DNA of 64,000 nucleotides, taken from positions 408,491 to 472,490 of the forward strand of contig JAHFPV010000002.1 of the NCBI GenBank assembly GCA_023266575.1, in the 5' to 3' direction. The notes beneath the pieces were generated by a model. It made no database searches, had not been told where the DNA came from, and was given only the letters and a program-made list of their open reading frames with translations. This document shows positions 15,776 to 24,196 of the stretch, in pieces; positions within the stretch are counted from its first letter, which is position 1; each line of letters starts with the position of its first letter. Source of the stretch: Sphingobium sp. GTDB taxonomy: Bacteria > Pseudomonadota > Alphaproteobacteria > Sphingomonadales > Sphingomonadaceae. A program made the position numbers and the translations under genes.

Positions 15776-17827
15776 ATGATGACCCGCCATCTTCCCTGGA
15801 TAGCAGTCGCTATCATCGGCGCGGTCGCGCTGGGCGTTGTTGCGGTGTCTCGCGGCGAGGCGGTCAATGCGCTGTGGATCGTCGTCGCGGCAGTCAGCTG
15901 CTTTCTGGTCGCTTATCGCTATTATGCGCTGTTCATCGCGCGCCATGTGATGCGGCTCGACCCGTCGCGGCCCACCCCGGCGCTGCGCCGTGCCGATGGG
16001 CTGGACTATGTCGCGACCGATCGCACCGTCCTGTTCGGCCATCATTTCGCGGCGATTGCGGGCGCGGGTCCGCTGGTCGGGCCGGTGCTGGCGGCGCAGA
16101 TGGGCTATCTGCCCGGCACGCTCTGGATCATCGTCGGGGTCGTGCTGGCGGGCGCGGTGCAGGATTTCATGATCCTGTTCATTTCCATGCGCCGCGACGG
16201 CAAGTCGCTGGGCGAGCTGATCCGCATGGAAATGGGACAATGGGCCGGGACGATCGCCCTGTTCGGTGCGTTCATGATCATGGTCATCATCCTGGCGGTG
16301 CTGGCGCTGATCGTGGTCAAGGCGCTGGCGGAGAGCCCGTGGGGCATGTTCACCGTAGCGGCGACCGTGCCGCTGGCGATGATCATGGGGGCCTATACAC
16401 GCTGGATCAGGCCGGGGCGGATCGGCGAAGTGTCGCTGTTGGGGCTGGTCGGGCTGCTGGCGGCGATCGTCTATGGGCAGGCGGTGGCGGCTTCGCCCTT
16501 CTGGGGGCCGGTGTTTACCTTCACGCCGCTGACGCTGTGCTGGATATTGATCGGCTATGGCGCGGTGGCTTCCGTGCTGCCGGTATGGCTGCTGCTCGCG
16601 CCGCGCGATTATCTGTCCACCTTCCTCAAGATCGGGGCGATCGCGGCGCTGGCGGTCGGCATCGTCATCATGGCGCCTCCGCTCAAAATGCCGGCGCTGA
16701 CGCAGTTTGTGGATGGCGGCGGGCCGGTATGGGCGGGCGGCCTGTTCCCCTTCCTGTTCATCACCATCGCCTGCGGCGCGGTGTCGGGCTTCCATGCGCT
16801 GATTTCCAGCGGCACCACGCCCAAGCTGATCGCCAGCGAGGGTCATGCGCCGGTGATCGGCTATGGGGCGATGCTGATGGAGGCGTTCGTGGCGATCATG
16901 GCGCTTGTCGGTGCGTCGATCCTGGACCCCGGCATCTATTTTACGATGAACAGCCCCGCCGCACTGATCGGCACCGATGCGGCGACCGCGTCAGCCGCAG
17001 TTACCGCCATGGGCTTTCCGATCTCGCCGGACCTCATCACCCAGACGGCGAAAGATGTCGGCGAACATAGCATCATCAGCCGCGCGGGCGGCGCGCCGAC
17101 GCTTGCCGTGGCGATGGCGGAGATATTCAGCCATGTCGTCGGCGGCGAGGGCATGAAGGCCTTTTGGTATCATTTCGCGATCCTGTTCGAGGCGCTGTTC
17201 ATCCTGACCGCCGTGGACGCAGGGACGCGCGCCGGGCGCTTCATGTTGCAGGATCTGATCGGGCTGGCGGTGCCAAGCTTCAAGGAGAGCAAGGGCCATA
17301 TGCCGGGCATCGTCGCCACCGCGCTGACGGTCGCGGCCTGGGGCTTTTTCCTGCATCAGGGGGTCACCGATCCGCTGGGCGGGGTGAACACGCTGTGGCC
17401 GGTGTTCGGCATTTCGAACCAGATGCTCGCCGCGATCGCGCTGATGCTGGGGACGGTGGTGCTGTTCCGCATGAAGCGCGACCGCTATGCCTGGGTGACG
17501 ATGATCCCGACCGCCTGGCTGCTGGTCTGCACTTTGTCGGCAGGATGGCTGAAGCTGTTTTCGGCTGATGCCAAGGTCGGTTTTCTGGCTCATGCCGCGA
17601 AATTCAGCGCAGCGGCAGACGCGGGCGAGGTGCTGGCCCCGGCCAAATCGATGGCACAGATGGAGCGCATCATTTTCAACGACCGGGTCGATGCGGCGCT
17701 GGTCGCGCTGTTCCTGTCGGTCGTGCTGGCGCTGCTGGTCTTCACCATCCGCACCTGCATTGCCGCGCGGCGAATCGCAGCGCCGACAGCGCGCGAAATT
17801 CCGGCGCAACTGGTGCCGGCGGAATGA
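15776..17827 (+). CDS. cstA: CstA-family carbon starvation/peptide-pyruvate transporter
   Basis: A 683-residue inner-membrane protein with about 16 predicted transmembrane helices. It shows the CstA signature region FGHHFAAIAGAGPLVGPVLA (about 83-102) and FKSKGHMPG-like and HALISSGTTPK stretches. Family members in E. coli (CstA, BtsT) take up peptides or pyruvate during starvation. It overlaps the next gene by ATGA, as usual for cstA-ybdD pairs. The substrate in this organism cannot be read from sequence. Confidence 0.94.
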   Translation: MMTRHLPWIAVAIIGAVALGVVAVSRGEAVNALWIVVAAVSCFLVAYRYYALFIARHVMRLDPSRPTPALRRADGLDYVATDRTVLFGHHFAAIAGAGPLVGPVLAAQMGYLPGTLWIIVGVVLAGAVQDFMILFISMRRDGKSLGELIRMEMGQWAGTIALFGAFMIMVIILAVLALIVVKALAESPWGMFTVAATVPLAMIMGAYTRWIRPGRIGEVSLLGLVGLLAAIVYGQAVAASPFWGPVFTFTPLTLCWILIGYGAVASVLPVWLLLAPRDYLSTFLKIGAIAALAVGIVIMAPPLKMPALTQFVDGGGPVWAGGLFPFLFITIACGAVSGFHALISSGTTPKLIASEGHAPVIGYGAMLMEAFVAIMALVGASILDPGIYFTMNSPAALIGTDAATASAAVTAMGFPISPDLITQTAKDVGEHSIISRAGGAPTLAVAMAEIFSHVVGGEGMKAFWYHFAILFEALFILTAVDAGTRAGRFMLQDLIGLAVPSFKESKGHMPGIVATALTVAAWGFFLHQGVTDPLGGVNTLWPVFGISNQMLAAIALMLGTVVLFRMKRDRYAWVTMIPTAWLLVCTLSAGWLKLFSADAKVGFLAHAAKFSAAADAGEVLAPAKSMAQMERIIFNDRVDAALVALFLSVVLALLVFTIRTCIAARRIAAPTAREIPAQLVPAE

Positions 17828-18009
17828 GCGGATTTCTGCGCCTGTTGCGGCAGACCGCGCGGCTGATGGTCGGGATGCCTGACTATGACGCCTATCTGCG
17901 CCATATGCTGACCCATCATCCCGACCAGCCCGCGATGGACCGGACGCAGTTTTTTCGCGATCGGCAGGAAGCGCGCTATGGCGGCAAAAATGGCGGAAAA
18001 TGCTGCTGA
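17824..18009 (+). CDS. YbdD/YjiX family protein
   Basis: A 61-residue protein with the family pattern RLMVGMPDYDAYLRHMLTHHPDQPAMDRTQFFRDRQEARY (given here in outline: a PDYxxYLxHMxxxHP core and a C-terminal FFRxRQxARY). It overlaps cstA by four bases. Proteins of this family accompany CstA or BtsT transporters and are thought to be required for their activity. Confidence 0.92.
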   Translation: MSGFLRLLRQTARLMVGMPDYDAYLRHMLTHHPDQPAMDRTQFFRDRQEARYGGKNGGKCC

Positions 18010-18143
18010 TCCGCGTAATATTACTACTGTAAAATATCAATCTGGGACAGAAAGTTACAGACCAAGCGCAAAACAGGATTGATCTGTGCGATCATCCTGC
18101 TAGGCGGCAGCGTCCTTTTTGCCCGACAGCTTCTGGGATGTGT

Positions 18144-18170
18144 CCCCTGCCCCATCCCTTGCGGCAGGGG
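18144..18170 (+). terminator. Possible terminator between cstA-ybdD and xdhC
   Basis: CCCCTGCC (18144-18151) pairs with GGCAGGGG (18163-18170), with GCAGTTTGTTT following on the plus strand. The T run is interrupted, so termination is uncertain. The convergent genes on both sides end here. Confidence 0.35.
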
Positions 18171-18180
18171 GCAGTTTGTT

Positions 18181-19098
18181 TCAGCGCCGGGCGTTGAAGC
18201 CTGCCACCATCCCTGCCGTGATCGACAGCGCAATTTCCGCCGCGCCGATCGCGCCGATATCCAGTCCCGCCGGGCCGTCGATTCGCGCGAGATCATCCGC
18301 GCCGAAGCCCTGCCAAGCCAGCCGCTCCAGCCGTGCGGCGTGGCTCTTGCGCGATCCAAGCGCGGCGACATAGCCGGTGGGCGCGCGCAGCGCGGCCTCC
18401 AGCGCCGGATCGTCAATCTTGATATCATGGCTGAGCGTCACCACGGCGGTCGATTCGCCGGGAAAGCGCGCCGCGATCGCTTCGTCGGGCCAGCGATCGT
18501 CCAGTTCAACGCCGGGGAAGCGTTCCGCGGTCAGGAACCGACCGCGCGGGTCGATCACCACCGGGGTCACGCCGATCGCCTGCGCCAGCGGGACCAGCGA
18601 CTGGGCGATCTGCACTGCTCCGACGATCAGCAGGCGGCGTGGCGGATCATAGCGGTTGAGGAAATCGCCCTCGCCCGCCTGTTCGCGCGTGACCCCGCTG
18701 GCAAGATCGGTCGCCAGCGTCAGCGCCCGGCCCCGCGCGCTGGCTGTCTCGATCCGGTCGAACAGGTCGGGGGCAAAGCCACCCTCCCCCACCGGCTGGA
18801 CGAGGACGGCTATTTCCCCGCCGCAGGGCAGGCCGACTTCCCAGGCATCGCCATCGGCCACGCCATAGGTCGCGACATGGGCGGCGCGCCCGGCGATCAC
18901 CTCGGCGGCGCGATGCAGCACGTCGTTTTCGACGCAGCCGCCCGAAATGCTGCCTTCAAAGCGCCCGTCCTGATGCACGATCATATGGCTGCCGCGCGGG
19001 CGTGGGGCGGAACCCCAGGTCGACACCACCGTCGCCAGCGCCAGCCTGGGGCCGCGCCATTCCACAGCCTTGCGGATCACCGCGCCATTATCGTTCAA
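18181..19098 (-). CDS. XdhC/CoxI family protein
   Basis: Proteins of this family mature molybdenum hydroxylases by binding and sulfurating the cofactor. The 305-residue product has the N-terminal XdhC/CoxI motif (TWGSAPRPRGSHMIV, then GSISGGCVENDV with the conserved Cys) and a C-terminal Rossmann-type XdhC domain (RLLIVGAVQIAQ, TLSHDIKIDDPAL, YVAALGSRKSHAARLERL). No molybdenum hydroxylase large subunit is adjacent; an orphan 2Fe-2S subunit of that enzyme class is at 46862-47431, 28 kb away. A link between the two is inference only. Confidence 0.9.
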   Translation of the reverse strand: MNDNGAVIRKAVEWRGPRLALATVVSTWGSAPRPRGSHMIVHQDGRFEGSISGGCVENDVLHRAAEVIAGRAAHVATYGVADGDAWEVGLPCGGEIAVLVQPVGEGGFAPDLFDRIETASARGRALTLATDLASGVTREQAGEGDFLNRYDPPRRLLIVGAVQIAQSLVPLAQAIGVTPVVIDPRGRFLTAERFPGVELDDRWPDEAIAARFPGESTAVVTLSHDIKIDDPALEAALRAPTGYVAALGSRKSHAARLERLAWQGFGADDLARIDGPAGLDIGAIGAAEIALSITAGMVAGFNARR

Positions 19099-19139
19099 AT
19101 CAGGACTCCTTTGGCGCAGAGATAGGAAGGCCTCGCCCG

Positions 19140-19808
19140 CTAAACCAGACGCCTGCCGGTCCAGACGACTCGCCCGACAATATCCACCAGCGCCGGGTCA
19201 ATATCGGTCCAGTCGGGATAATGGAGATTGTCGCTGACGACGCTGAAGCGCCCGCGCAATGGTCCCATCGCGATCCGCTTGACCATCAGCACCCCGTCGA
19301 GCCGCAATACATAGACGCCGTCGCGCAGCCGGGTGGCGTCATCGTCATGATCGACCATGATGTCGTCGCCATCGCTGAGCGTCGGCGCCATCGATTCGCC
19401 ATCGACGCGGATGATCGACACGCGCTGCGGCCGTACCCCCAAATGGCGGAGCCAGTGGGCGTCGAACGCCATCACGCCGGCGGCGCGCTCATCATCGTCC
19501 AGCGTGCCGACGCCCGCCGACGCGCCCAGCGCCAGGCGCGGCACCGCCACCACGGCGGGCATCCCCCGCGTGCGGGCGGGGATGGCCACCGGCGCGACGC
19601 TGCCCCCCAGCATCTGTTCGGCAACGCCAAAATAGCGGGCCAGCACATGCCGGTCCGCCTCGTCCAGTTTGCGCGGGGTGCCGCGTTTGATGAACTGCTG
19701 GATATAGGCGGGGTTGCGACCGATCAGCCGGGACAGATCGGCATAATTCTCCCCTCGTTCGGCAATCAGCCGATCCAGCGCAATCCGGGCGTTCTGCGAT
19801 TCATCCAT
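19140..19808 (-). CDS. CI/LexA-like repressor (HTH plus S24 peptidase domain)
   Basis: A 222-residue transcription factor. Residues 8-60 form a helix-turn-helix region (YADLSRLIGRNPAYIQQFI). Residues 90-222 form an S24 autopeptidase domain with the nucleophile Ser139 in RVDGESMAPTLSDGD and the general base Lys177 in DGVLMVKRIA. An Ala-Gly pair at 98-99 lies 41 residues before the Ser, near where LexA and phage CI are cut, so self-cleavage upon DNA damage is possible but unproven. The gene is divergent from two small genes, with three TAGGAA boxes in between, the layout of an autoregulated switch. No phage structural genes are near. Confidence 0.9.
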   Translation of the reverse strand: MDESQNARIALDRLIAERGENYADLSRLIGRNPAYIQQFIKRGTPRKLDEADRHVLARYFGVAEQMLGGSVAPVAIPARTRGMPAVVAVPRLALGASAGVGTLDDDERAAGVMAFDAHWLRHLGVRPQRVSIIRVDGESMAPTLSDGDDIMVDHDDDATRLRDGVYVLRLDGVLMVKRIAMGPLRGRFSVVSDNLHYPDWTDIDPALVDIVGRVVWTGRRLV

Positions 19809-19824
19809 ATCCAGTCCATAATGA

Positions 19825-19879
19825 TAGGAATTTTCCTAGACAAGTAGGAAATTGGCTTAGAGATAGGAATATACCTATC
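19825..19879. promoter_or_regulatory. Three operator-like TAGGAA boxes in a divergent promoter region
   Basis: Box 1, TAGGAATTTTCCTA at 19825-19838, is a near-perfect dyad (arms TAGGAA/TTCCTA). Box 2 starts TAGGAA at 19845 and has a degenerate right half. Box 3, GATAGGAATATACCTATC at 19862-19879, has perfect arms GATAGG/CCTATC. The TAGG starts are 20 and 19 bases apart, close to two helical turns, so bound dimers would sit on the same face of the helix. Binding by the adjacent S24 repressor is inferred from position. Confidence 0.65.
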
Positions 19880-19923
19880 GGCTTGCAGCGGGCGAGTCGG
19901 ACCAACAGGGGAGAAAGAAGCCG

Positions 19924-20109
19924 ATGCTGCTGCATGCGATCGAACGATTCCTTCGCCAATATGACATGCCGCCAACCACCTTCGGTCGCGCCAGCACGCG
20001 CGATCCACGGCTGGTTTTCGACCTGCGCCAAGGGCGCGAGCCGGGGGACCGCGTGAGGAGACGAATAGAACATTTCATGAACACATATCGCAGGAGCATC
20101 AGTCAATGA
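19924..20109 (+). CDS. Small putative HTH protein (Cro-like position)
   Basis: A 61-residue basic protein transcribed away from the S24 repressor gene. The sequence AIERFLRQYDMPPTTFGRASTRDP and the following helix (VRRRIEHFMNTY) look like a compact helix-turn-helix fold, but no family is certain. It has GGAG about ten bases before the ATG and ends in an ATGA overlap with the next gene. Its place across the operator boxes recalls phage Cro, though function is inferred from layout alone. Confidence 0.7.
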   Translation: MLLHAIERFLRQYDMPPTTFGRASTRDPRLVFDLRQGREPGDRVRRRIEHFMNTYRRSISQ

Positions 20110-20477
20110 CAAGCGTGCATCATGGATTTCGGCCTGAAAATCTGGTCCGAAACAAACCGATAGGAAAAACCCAGCGCGACCCGTTGCCGCGCCTGCTTGA
20201 GCAGTTGCTCAAGCGCGCTGGCGCGCCGACGACGATCGAGCGCGCGGTGAGCCGCCCCTGGGCCAGCGCCCTGTTCGAGGGGCGTCGCCATGTCATCGCG
20301 CTACGCCTGTCCGGCGCGCAGGTTGCAACGCGACTCTGCGATTTTGTCGAAGGCATAGAAAGCGCGGAATGGCAGCTGCCTCGCCATTTCGTCGCCGACA
20401 TCAGTATTGATGAGGTGCGGGAGGGCGAGGATGAAATCTGGCTGGAGCTGTCCGCGCTGACGATCGAGGACTGGTAG
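20106..20477 (+). CDS. Conserved-looking protein of unknown function
   Basis: A 123-residue protein whose ATG overlaps the stop of the small HTH-like gene, so the two are translationally coupled. The N-terminal third is basic (RPENLVRNKPIGKTQRD). The C-terminal half alternates hydrophobic and charged residues (EGRRHVIALRLSGAQVATRL) and ends with an acidic ELSALTIEDW. No known domain was recognised. Codon use fits the chromosome. Presumably it is controlled by the operator boxes upstream. Confidence 0.7.
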   Translation: MTSVHHGFRPENLVRNKPIGKTQRDPLPRLLEQLLKRAGAPTTIERAVSRPWASALFEGRRHVIALRLSGAQVATRLCDFVEGIESAEWQLPRHFVADISIDEVREGEDEIWLELSALTIEDW

Positions 20478-20481
20478 GGGG

Positions 20482-21375
20482 TTAGCGCCCCCGGCCAGCC
20501 ATGCTGCGCAATGCACCGAGCGCAGCGCGCAGGGCATCGTCGGCGTCCTGCGCCACCATGTCGCGCACCGGCACGGCGGGTGTGACCGGCATGTCGGCGA
20601 TGACCCGCACGGCGCCTGTTTCCGCCGACGGGGCGCGGCTGCGCAGGGCGAGGCCGCGTTCCAGCCGCTGGGTCAGTTCAGTGATCGACAGACCCTGGGT
20701 CGGGATGGGATCAAGCGGCGGGGGCGTGACGGGCGCTGCGTCTTGCGGCGCTTCGTCCGGCTCGACCAGCGGCGCGGCGGGCCGCTGGAAGGTCGGCAAG
20801 GGCAATTCTTCCTCGGCAATCGGCAAGGGCGCGCTGGGCATGACCAGACCGGCGGACGGGACAATAGCGTCCTGCTCCGGTTCGGGATGCATCACCAACG
20901 GCCTGCGGATCGCGTCGGGACGGGCAAAAATGTCGAGACCGTTAAAGTCGCGGCTGGCGAAGATCGGCGCGCGGGCGGGCGCATCGGGGTGCGCATCGGC
21001 GCGGCGCAGCGATGGAATGGCGTCATCGACAGGGGCAGCACGTCCCCGCGCCAGCGCGGTCAGTTTGGAAAAGGCGAAACCCATTTTTCTTGCTCCCTGG
21101 ACGCGCAACCTGCGCCCTTCTTGTTCAGCTGGCCGGTCCTGCCGGCGCATCATCCCCATCAGTCCCACCGCCATCAGAGCGGCGAAACCCGCCAGCAGCA
21201 GCCGGGCTTTGAACCCCAGCGGCGGTGCGGCGGCGGGCAAACTTTCCGACAGGCCGCTCGACGCCACGACCATTTCGATCAACCCGACCGGAATCCACAG
21301 CACCAACAGCGCCGCGGCCAGGCCGCCCAGCGCCATGATGGCGATCCCTCTTGTCGGTGCTGCCTTCATGGCCAC
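20482..21375 (-). CDS. Membrane protein of unknown function with long Pro/Ala-rich tail
   Basis: A 297-residue protein with two N-terminal membrane segments (about 10-33 and 57-75), then a positively charged turn and a long, probably cytoplasmic and disordered region rich in Ala, Pro and acidic residues. The end (LRAALGALRSMAGRGR) is helical and basic. The start is GTG 21375 or ATG 21369, both just downstream of GAAGAAG. It lies 20 bases past the glycosyltransferase stop on the same strand and may share that transcript. No family was recognised. Confidence 0.65.
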   Translation of the reverse strand: MAMKAAPTRGIAIMALGGLAAALLVLWIPVGLIEMVVASSGLSESLPAAAPPLGFKARLLLAGFAALMAVGLMGMMRRQDRPAEQEGRRLRVQGARKMGFAFSKLTALARGRAAPVDDAIPSLRRADAHPDAPARAPIFASRDFNGLDIFARPDAIRRPLVMHPEPEQDAIVPSAGLVMPSAPLPIAEEELPLPTFQRPAAPLVEPDEAPQDAAPVTPPPLDPIPTQGLSITELTQRLERGLALRSRAPSAETGAVRVIADMPVTPAVPVRDMVAQDADDALRAALGALRSMAGRGR

Positions 21376-21395
21376 TTTGCTTCTTCAAACCTCGC

Positions 21396-22622
21396 TCAGG
21401 CCGCCGCGCGCGTGCCGGCAGGACGCGCCAGCAGCCGCTGGTAAACAGGTTCGTAACGCAATATGTTTGACGACCAGTTACGCTCACGCTCGACAAAGGC
21501 GCGGGCGCGCGCGCGCCGTTCGTCCCAGATCGTGCGATCGGCAAACAGGCCCGCCAGCGCGGCTGCCATGCCTGCCGGATCGTCTGGCGGGAACAAGGTC
21601 CCGGTGACGCCATCCTCGATCAGTTCGCGATGGCCGCCCACGCTGGACGCGGCGACCAGCTGCCCCTGCGCCATGGCTTCGAGCGGCTTTAGGGGCGTGA
21701 CCAGATCGGTCAGACGCATCGCCTTGCGCGGATAGGCCAATATGTCGATCTGGGCATAATAATGTTCGACCTGATCGTGCGGAACGCGCCCGACAAAGAC
21801 GATATGGTCGGCAAAGGGGGAGGCCAGCGCCTGATCGCGCAAAGCCTGTTCGCGCGGGCCGCCACCGACCAGCAGCAACTTGGCTTTTGGTCGGGCGCGG
21901 ACGAGTCGCGGCATCGCGGCGATCAGATCGTCCAGCCCTTCATAATCATAGAAGCTGCCGATGAAGCCGACGACGTCCGCCCCTTCCAGGCCCAGTTGTG
22001 CCGTCAGCGCCGGATCGCGCGGCACGGGCGTTCCGAACTGGTCCATATCGACACCATTGGGCGACACGATGATCTTGGCCGGGTCGATGCCGCGCGTGGC
22101 GAGATCGCTGCGCAGCCCTTCGCAGATGACCGCGACCGCATCGGCATTGCGCACGGCATGGGTTTCGAGCTGGCGGGTCAGCCAGTAGCGCGGGCTGCCC
22201 TCCGTCCCCGTGCCGTTGCCGACCGCCGCATCTTCCCAGAAGGCGCGGATTTCATAGACCAAGGGGATGCCATGGCGCTTGGCGACGCGCTGCGCGGCGA
22301 TGGCGTTCAGCACGGGCGAATGGGCGTGGATGATGTCGGGCCGCCATTGCTGCACCAGTGCCTCGATCGCGTCGGCATGGGCGGCAATGTCGCGCCATTC
22401 GCGCAGCACCGGATTGCCGGTCGCCGGCGCGCCGGGGGTGCGGTGGAAATGGAGGCCATCGACCATCTCCTCCAGCGGCCCCGTCGCACTGTGGCGATGC
22501 CCGGTTATGCCGCGCACCTCCCAGCCCCTGGCCAGCTGCGCCCGCAGGATGGCTCGGGTGCGGAAGGTGTAGCCGCTGTGCAGTGGCAGGCTGTGGTCCA
22601 GCACATGAAGAATATGGGTCAT
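21396..22622 (-). CDS. Exosortase-A-type glycosyltransferase (GT4 fold)
   Basis: The chosen ATG at 22622 gives MTHILHVLDHSLPLHSGYTF, the typical N-terminus of the glycosyltransferases that accompany exosortase A systems. The 408 residues form a GT-B enzyme: an acceptor domain with AHSPVLNAIA, the hinge VVSPNGVDMDQF-type segment and the donor site FIGSFYDYEGLDDLI and KPLEAMAQGQLVAAS. It probably adds a sugar during exopolysaccharide or surface protein modification. The divergent neighbour is a putative O-glycosylation ligase of the same systems; the exosortase itself is not in this window. Confidence 0.85.
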   Translation of the reverse strand: MTHILHVLDHSLPLHSGYTFRTRAILRAQLARGWEVRGITGHRHSATGPLEEMVDGLHFHRTPGAPATGNPVLREWRDIAAHADAIEALVQQWRPDIIHAHSPVLNAIAAQRVAKRHGIPLVYEIRAFWEDAAVGNGTGTEGSPRYWLTRQLETHAVRNADAVAVICEGLRSDLATRGIDPAKIIVSPNGVDMDQFGTPVPRDPALTAQLGLEGADVVGFIGSFYDYEGLDDLIAAMPRLVRARPKAKLLLVGGGPREQALRDQALASPFADHIVFVGRVPHDQVEHYYAQIDILAYPRKAMRLTDLVTPLKPLEAMAQGQLVAASSVGGHRELIEDGVTGTLFPPDDPAGMAAALAGLFADRTIWDERRARARAFVERERNWSSNILRYEPVYQRLLARPAGTRAAA

Positions 22623-22713
22623 AGCCCATGGACTTAACCACAAAAGGTTTAACGGCCCGTCAACTGTGTCGCGTTAGGGAGGGTCGGGTAGCCAGTGGAA
22701 CCACCAAGACGCA

Positions 22714-22836
22714 ATGATCGACACCCTGTCCCTGCTGATCAGCCATGGCGTGATCCTGCTCGCCGCGTGGCGGCTGTTGCCGCGCGCCGATCTGGATCGT
22801 GATCCACCGGTAGAGGAGAGCGCGCGCGATGCGTGA
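22714..22836 (+). CDS. Small hydrophobic ORF ahead of the O-ligase gene
   Basis: A 40-residue frame (MIDTLSLLISHGVILLAAWR, then a charged tail) with one probable membrane segment. It overlaps the start of the ligase gene by eight bases in another frame, which suggests translational coupling. The Shine-Dalgarno is weak. It could be a genuine small membrane protein or only a leader. Confidence 0.45.
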   Translation: MIDTLSLLISHGVILLAAWRLLPRADLDRDPPVEESARDA

Positions 22837-24196
22837 CCTGTTCTTCCTTGCCTTCCTGGCCGTGTTTTTCCTGATGGGGCTTAGGCGGCCGTTCCTGCTG
22901 GTCGCGGTCTATGCCTATATCGACATCGTGTCGCCCCAGCGCCTGTCCTATTTCCTGCTCAATTCGATCCCGATTTCCGCCATCGCCTTTGCCGCGATGG
23001 TGGGGGCTTGGCTGGTGATCGACGACAAGAAGGATTGCCGCTTTTCCGCGCGACAGGTGCTGCTGCTGATCCTGCTGGTCTGGTGCGGCTATACCACCGC
23101 GACCGCCGATTTCCCCGCCGAGGCGCTGACCAAATGGAACTGGGTGTGGAAGGCGATCATCGCGGGCATCTTCCTGCCGCTCACCCTGCGCACCCGGTTG
23201 CGAATCGAGGCGATGACGGTTGTCATGATCCTGTGCGCCAGCACGATCATCATCAATGGCGGCATGAAAACCGCTTTGTCGGGCGGCGGCTATGGTGTGC
23301 TGAACCTGATGGTCGACAATAATAGCGGCCTGTATGAAGGGTCGATCATCAGCTGCGTCGCCATATCGCTGATCCCGCTGATCCTGTGGCTGGCGAAACA
23401 TGGCACCATCTTTTCGCCGGACGACTGGCGGGTGAAGGCATTTTGCTACTGCCTGTGCCTGGCCTGCCTGCTGATGCCGATCGGCACCGAAGCGCGGACG
23501 GGCCTTGTTTGCATCGTCATTCTGGCGGGGTTGATGCTCGTGCGATCGCCGCGCCGTTTCGTCTATGGGCCGCTGATGCTGCTCGCGGCGCTTGTTTCCA
23601 TCCCCTTCCTGCCCGCCAGCTTCACCCAGCGGATGCAGACGATCGAAAATCATCAGGGCGACGAAAGCGCATCCACCCGCGTGGCGGTATGGATGTGGAC
23701 GCTCGACTATGTGAAAACCCATCCGGGCGGCGGCGGCTTCGACAATTATCTCCAGAACAGCTTTACCTATTTCGCGCAGAGCGAAGTGGGCGAAGGAGAC
23801 GCGAAGCGGGTCGAGCGACGGCTGGTGACGGACAAGGGCCGCGCCTATCACAGCGCCTATTTCGAGATGCTGGGCGAACAGGGCTATTTCGGCTTCCTGA
23901 TCTGGGCGCTGATCCACGGCATCTGCTTCATCCGCACCGAAATGATCCGCCGTATGTATCGCAAAAGGGCGGGACCGGACGAGGCGTGGATCGCGCCCTT
24001 CGCGCTGGCGCTGCAACAGGGGCATATCATCTATATGATCGGATCGCTGTTCGTGGGCATCGCCTATCAGCCCTTCATCTTCATGATGCTGGCGCTCCAG
24101 ATCGGTCTGGACACTTATCTGAGCCGACGGCGGAAGGCCGCGGCACGGATCGACCTCAACGCGGCGATGAACCGGCCGCGCGGGGCGCTGGCATGA
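22829..24196 (+). CDS. Putative O-glycosylation ligase, exosortase-A associated (Wzy-like)
   Basis: A 455-residue polytopic membrane protein with about ten membrane helices. It matches the exosortase-A-associated O-ligase type: an opening like FFLMGLRRPFLLVAVYAYID, the SEARTG-like GTEARTGLVCIV, and a large periplasmic loop with HQGDESASTRVAVW and HSAYFEMLGEQGYFG, where such enzymes bind their lipid-linked glycan. It probably transfers or polymerises a glycan on the periplasmic face. It overlaps the next gene by ATGA and is divergent from the glycosyltransferase. Confidence 0.85.
   Translation: MRDLFFLAFLAVFFLMGLRRPFLLVAVYAYIDIVSPQRLSYFLLNSIPISAIAFAAMVGAWLVIDDKKDCRFSARQVLLLILLVWCGYTTATADFPAEALTKWNWVWKAIIAGIFLPLTLRTRLRIEAMTVVMILCASTIIINGGMKTALSGGGYGVLNLMVDNNSGLYEGSIISCVAISLIPLILWLAKHGTIFSPDDWRVKAFCYCLCLACLLMPIGTEARTGLVCIVILAGLMLVRSPRRFVYGPLMLLAALVSIPFLPASFTQRMQTIENHQGDESASTRVAVWMWTLDYVKTHPGGGGFDNYLQNSFTYFAQSEVGEGDAKRVERRLVTDKGRAYHSAYFEMLGEQGYFGFLIWALIHGICFIRTEMIRRMYRKRAGPDEAWIAPFALALQQGHIIYMIGSLFVGIAYQPFIFMMLALQIGLDTYLSRRRKAAARIDLNAAMNRPRGALA

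Noticed and set aside
18144-18170. Strong terminator for xdhC
   Set aside because: The stem is present, but the minus-strand side has no T run, so it was listed only as a weak plus-strand candidate.
19140-20477. Prophage remnant around the S24 repressor
   Set aside because: No integrase, structural or lysis genes, and flanking genes (xdhC-like and exosortase-type) are chromosomal in composition.
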